Assembly (NCBI GenBank): GCA_024275555.1
Contig: JAJRYW010000240.1
Coordinates: forward strand, 1-5,622
Source of the DNA: Calditrichota bacterium
Lineage (GTDB): Bacteria > Calditrichota > Calditrichia > RBG-13-44-9 > J075
Direction: 5' to 3'
DNA length: 5,622 bases
This document shows positions 5,235 through 5,622 of the stretch, in pieces. The position numbers and the translations under genes are program-made. Positions within the stretch are counted from its first letter, which is position 1. Each line of letters opens with the position of its first letter. The notes beneath the pieces were generated by a model. It saw only the letters and a program-made list of their open reading frames with translations, ran no database searches and was not told the origin of the DNA.

Positions 5235-5622
5235 TTAAGGAATCTGCAAGATTTTATGAGTCTGCAAACTCAGGCGCCAGCGGGGATTCTTTAAGCAATA
5301 CTGAATAGCCAGTCGGATGTTCCTGTCCAGTTCCCGGCCGTCCATCGGCTGTAAATAGAAATGGCGGAAGGACAGGCGGGCGAACTGTTCCGGCGGCGCA
5401 TCCGGCTGGGGGAAGACCAGCTTCAGTTCATCGCCCTTCCTCAACACTAATTCAGCGCCGGCTTTGGGGCTGACACAAATCCAGTCGAGGCCCGGGGGAG
5501 CAGGCAGGGCGCCGTTGGTTTCAATTGCTACCTCAAACCCATGTTGATGAAACGCTTTGATTAACGGCGTATCCAATTGCAGGAGCGGTTCTCCTCCGGT
5601 GCATACAACGAACGGCTTACCC
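5235..5622 (-). CDS. queE: QueE, 7-carboxy-7-deazaguanine synthase, 5' end beyond window
   Basis: Known: QueE is a radical-SAM enzyme that converts 6-carboxytetrahydropterin to 7-carboxy-7-deazaguanine, a step towards preQ0, queuosine and other 7-deazaguanines; it needs SAM and Mg2+ and is cytoplasmic. Seen: 128 complete codons open to the right edge, ending at TAA (5235-5237). The SAM-contact motif CTGGEPLLQ comes first, then AIETNG, DWICVSPKAG, DELKLVFPQ, FYLQPMDG and, near the end, NPRWRLSLQTHKI. This order and the C-terminal motifs match QueE, a family of roughly 200-240 aa, so about 60 percent is visible. The iron-sulfur CxxxCxxC motif and start codon lie outside the window. The tail ends QTHKILQIP where many homologues have a Gly, a minor change. 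There is no clear intrinsic terminator after the stop. An apparent TTG start at 5576 is internal to the frame and not real. Confidence 0.92.
   Translation of the reverse strand, partial: GKPFVVCTGGEPLLQLDTPLIKAFHQHGFEVAIETNGALPAPPGLDWICVSPKAGAELVLRKGDELKLVFPQPDAPPEQFARLSFRHFYLQPMDGRELDRNIRLAIQYCLKNPRWRLSLQTHKILQIP

Overview
The window carries five genes, all on the minus strand, plus two gene-free stretches rich in inverted repeats. In transcription order (right to left) they are: the C-terminal part of queE (7-carboxy-7-deazaguanine synthase, running off the right edge); apbE (FAD:protein FMN transferase); a Crp/Fnr-family regulator with FNR-like cysteines; a TetR-family regulator; and the first 568 codons of a fadN-type 3-hydroxyacyl-CoA dehydrogenase/enoyl-CoA hydratase, running off the left edge. 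I see no rRNA, tRNA, CRISPR array, transposase or phage gene.

The clearest structure is a small regulatory circuit. The 13-bp palindrome TGAAC-N3-GTTCA occurs three times: once over the predicted tetR promoter and twice at the fadN promoter. At both promoters the -35 hexamer is TTGAAC lying inside the palindrome, followed by a 17-bp spacer and a TATATT -10. This is the pattern expected if the TetR-family protein represses its own gene and the beta-oxidation gene, with an acyl-CoA the likely inducer by family analogy. It also moves the tetR start: the longest frame begins with a GTG inside the -35/operator, so the real start is the ATG at 2815, giving 196 aa.

The Crp/Fnr protein and ApbE belong to respiratory and redox physiology (oxygen or redox sensing, and covalent flavinylation of respiratory subunits). 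Each has its own predicted promoter, so these genes look like neighbouring single transcription units and not one operon. queE (queuosine/7-deazaguanine pathway) appears unrelated.

The 4884-5234 gap holds a 7-bp tandem repeat followed by four short hairpins with 3-nt loops, of the GCCCC-N3-GGGGC kind seen in interspersed repeats of some Bacteroidota-like genomes. The 1877-2224 gap holds a palindrome with two mutually exclusive 10-bp stems just after tetR. Base composition looks near half GC. A FadN-type enzyme (HAD domain before ECH) in a genome with queE, lipoprotein-like apbE and these repeats suggests a Gram-negative member of the FCB group (for example Calditrichota or a relative), but taxonomy is a low-confidence inference. 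I found no convincing undescribed multi-gene system; the operator circuit and the hairpin cluster are the parts most worth testing.
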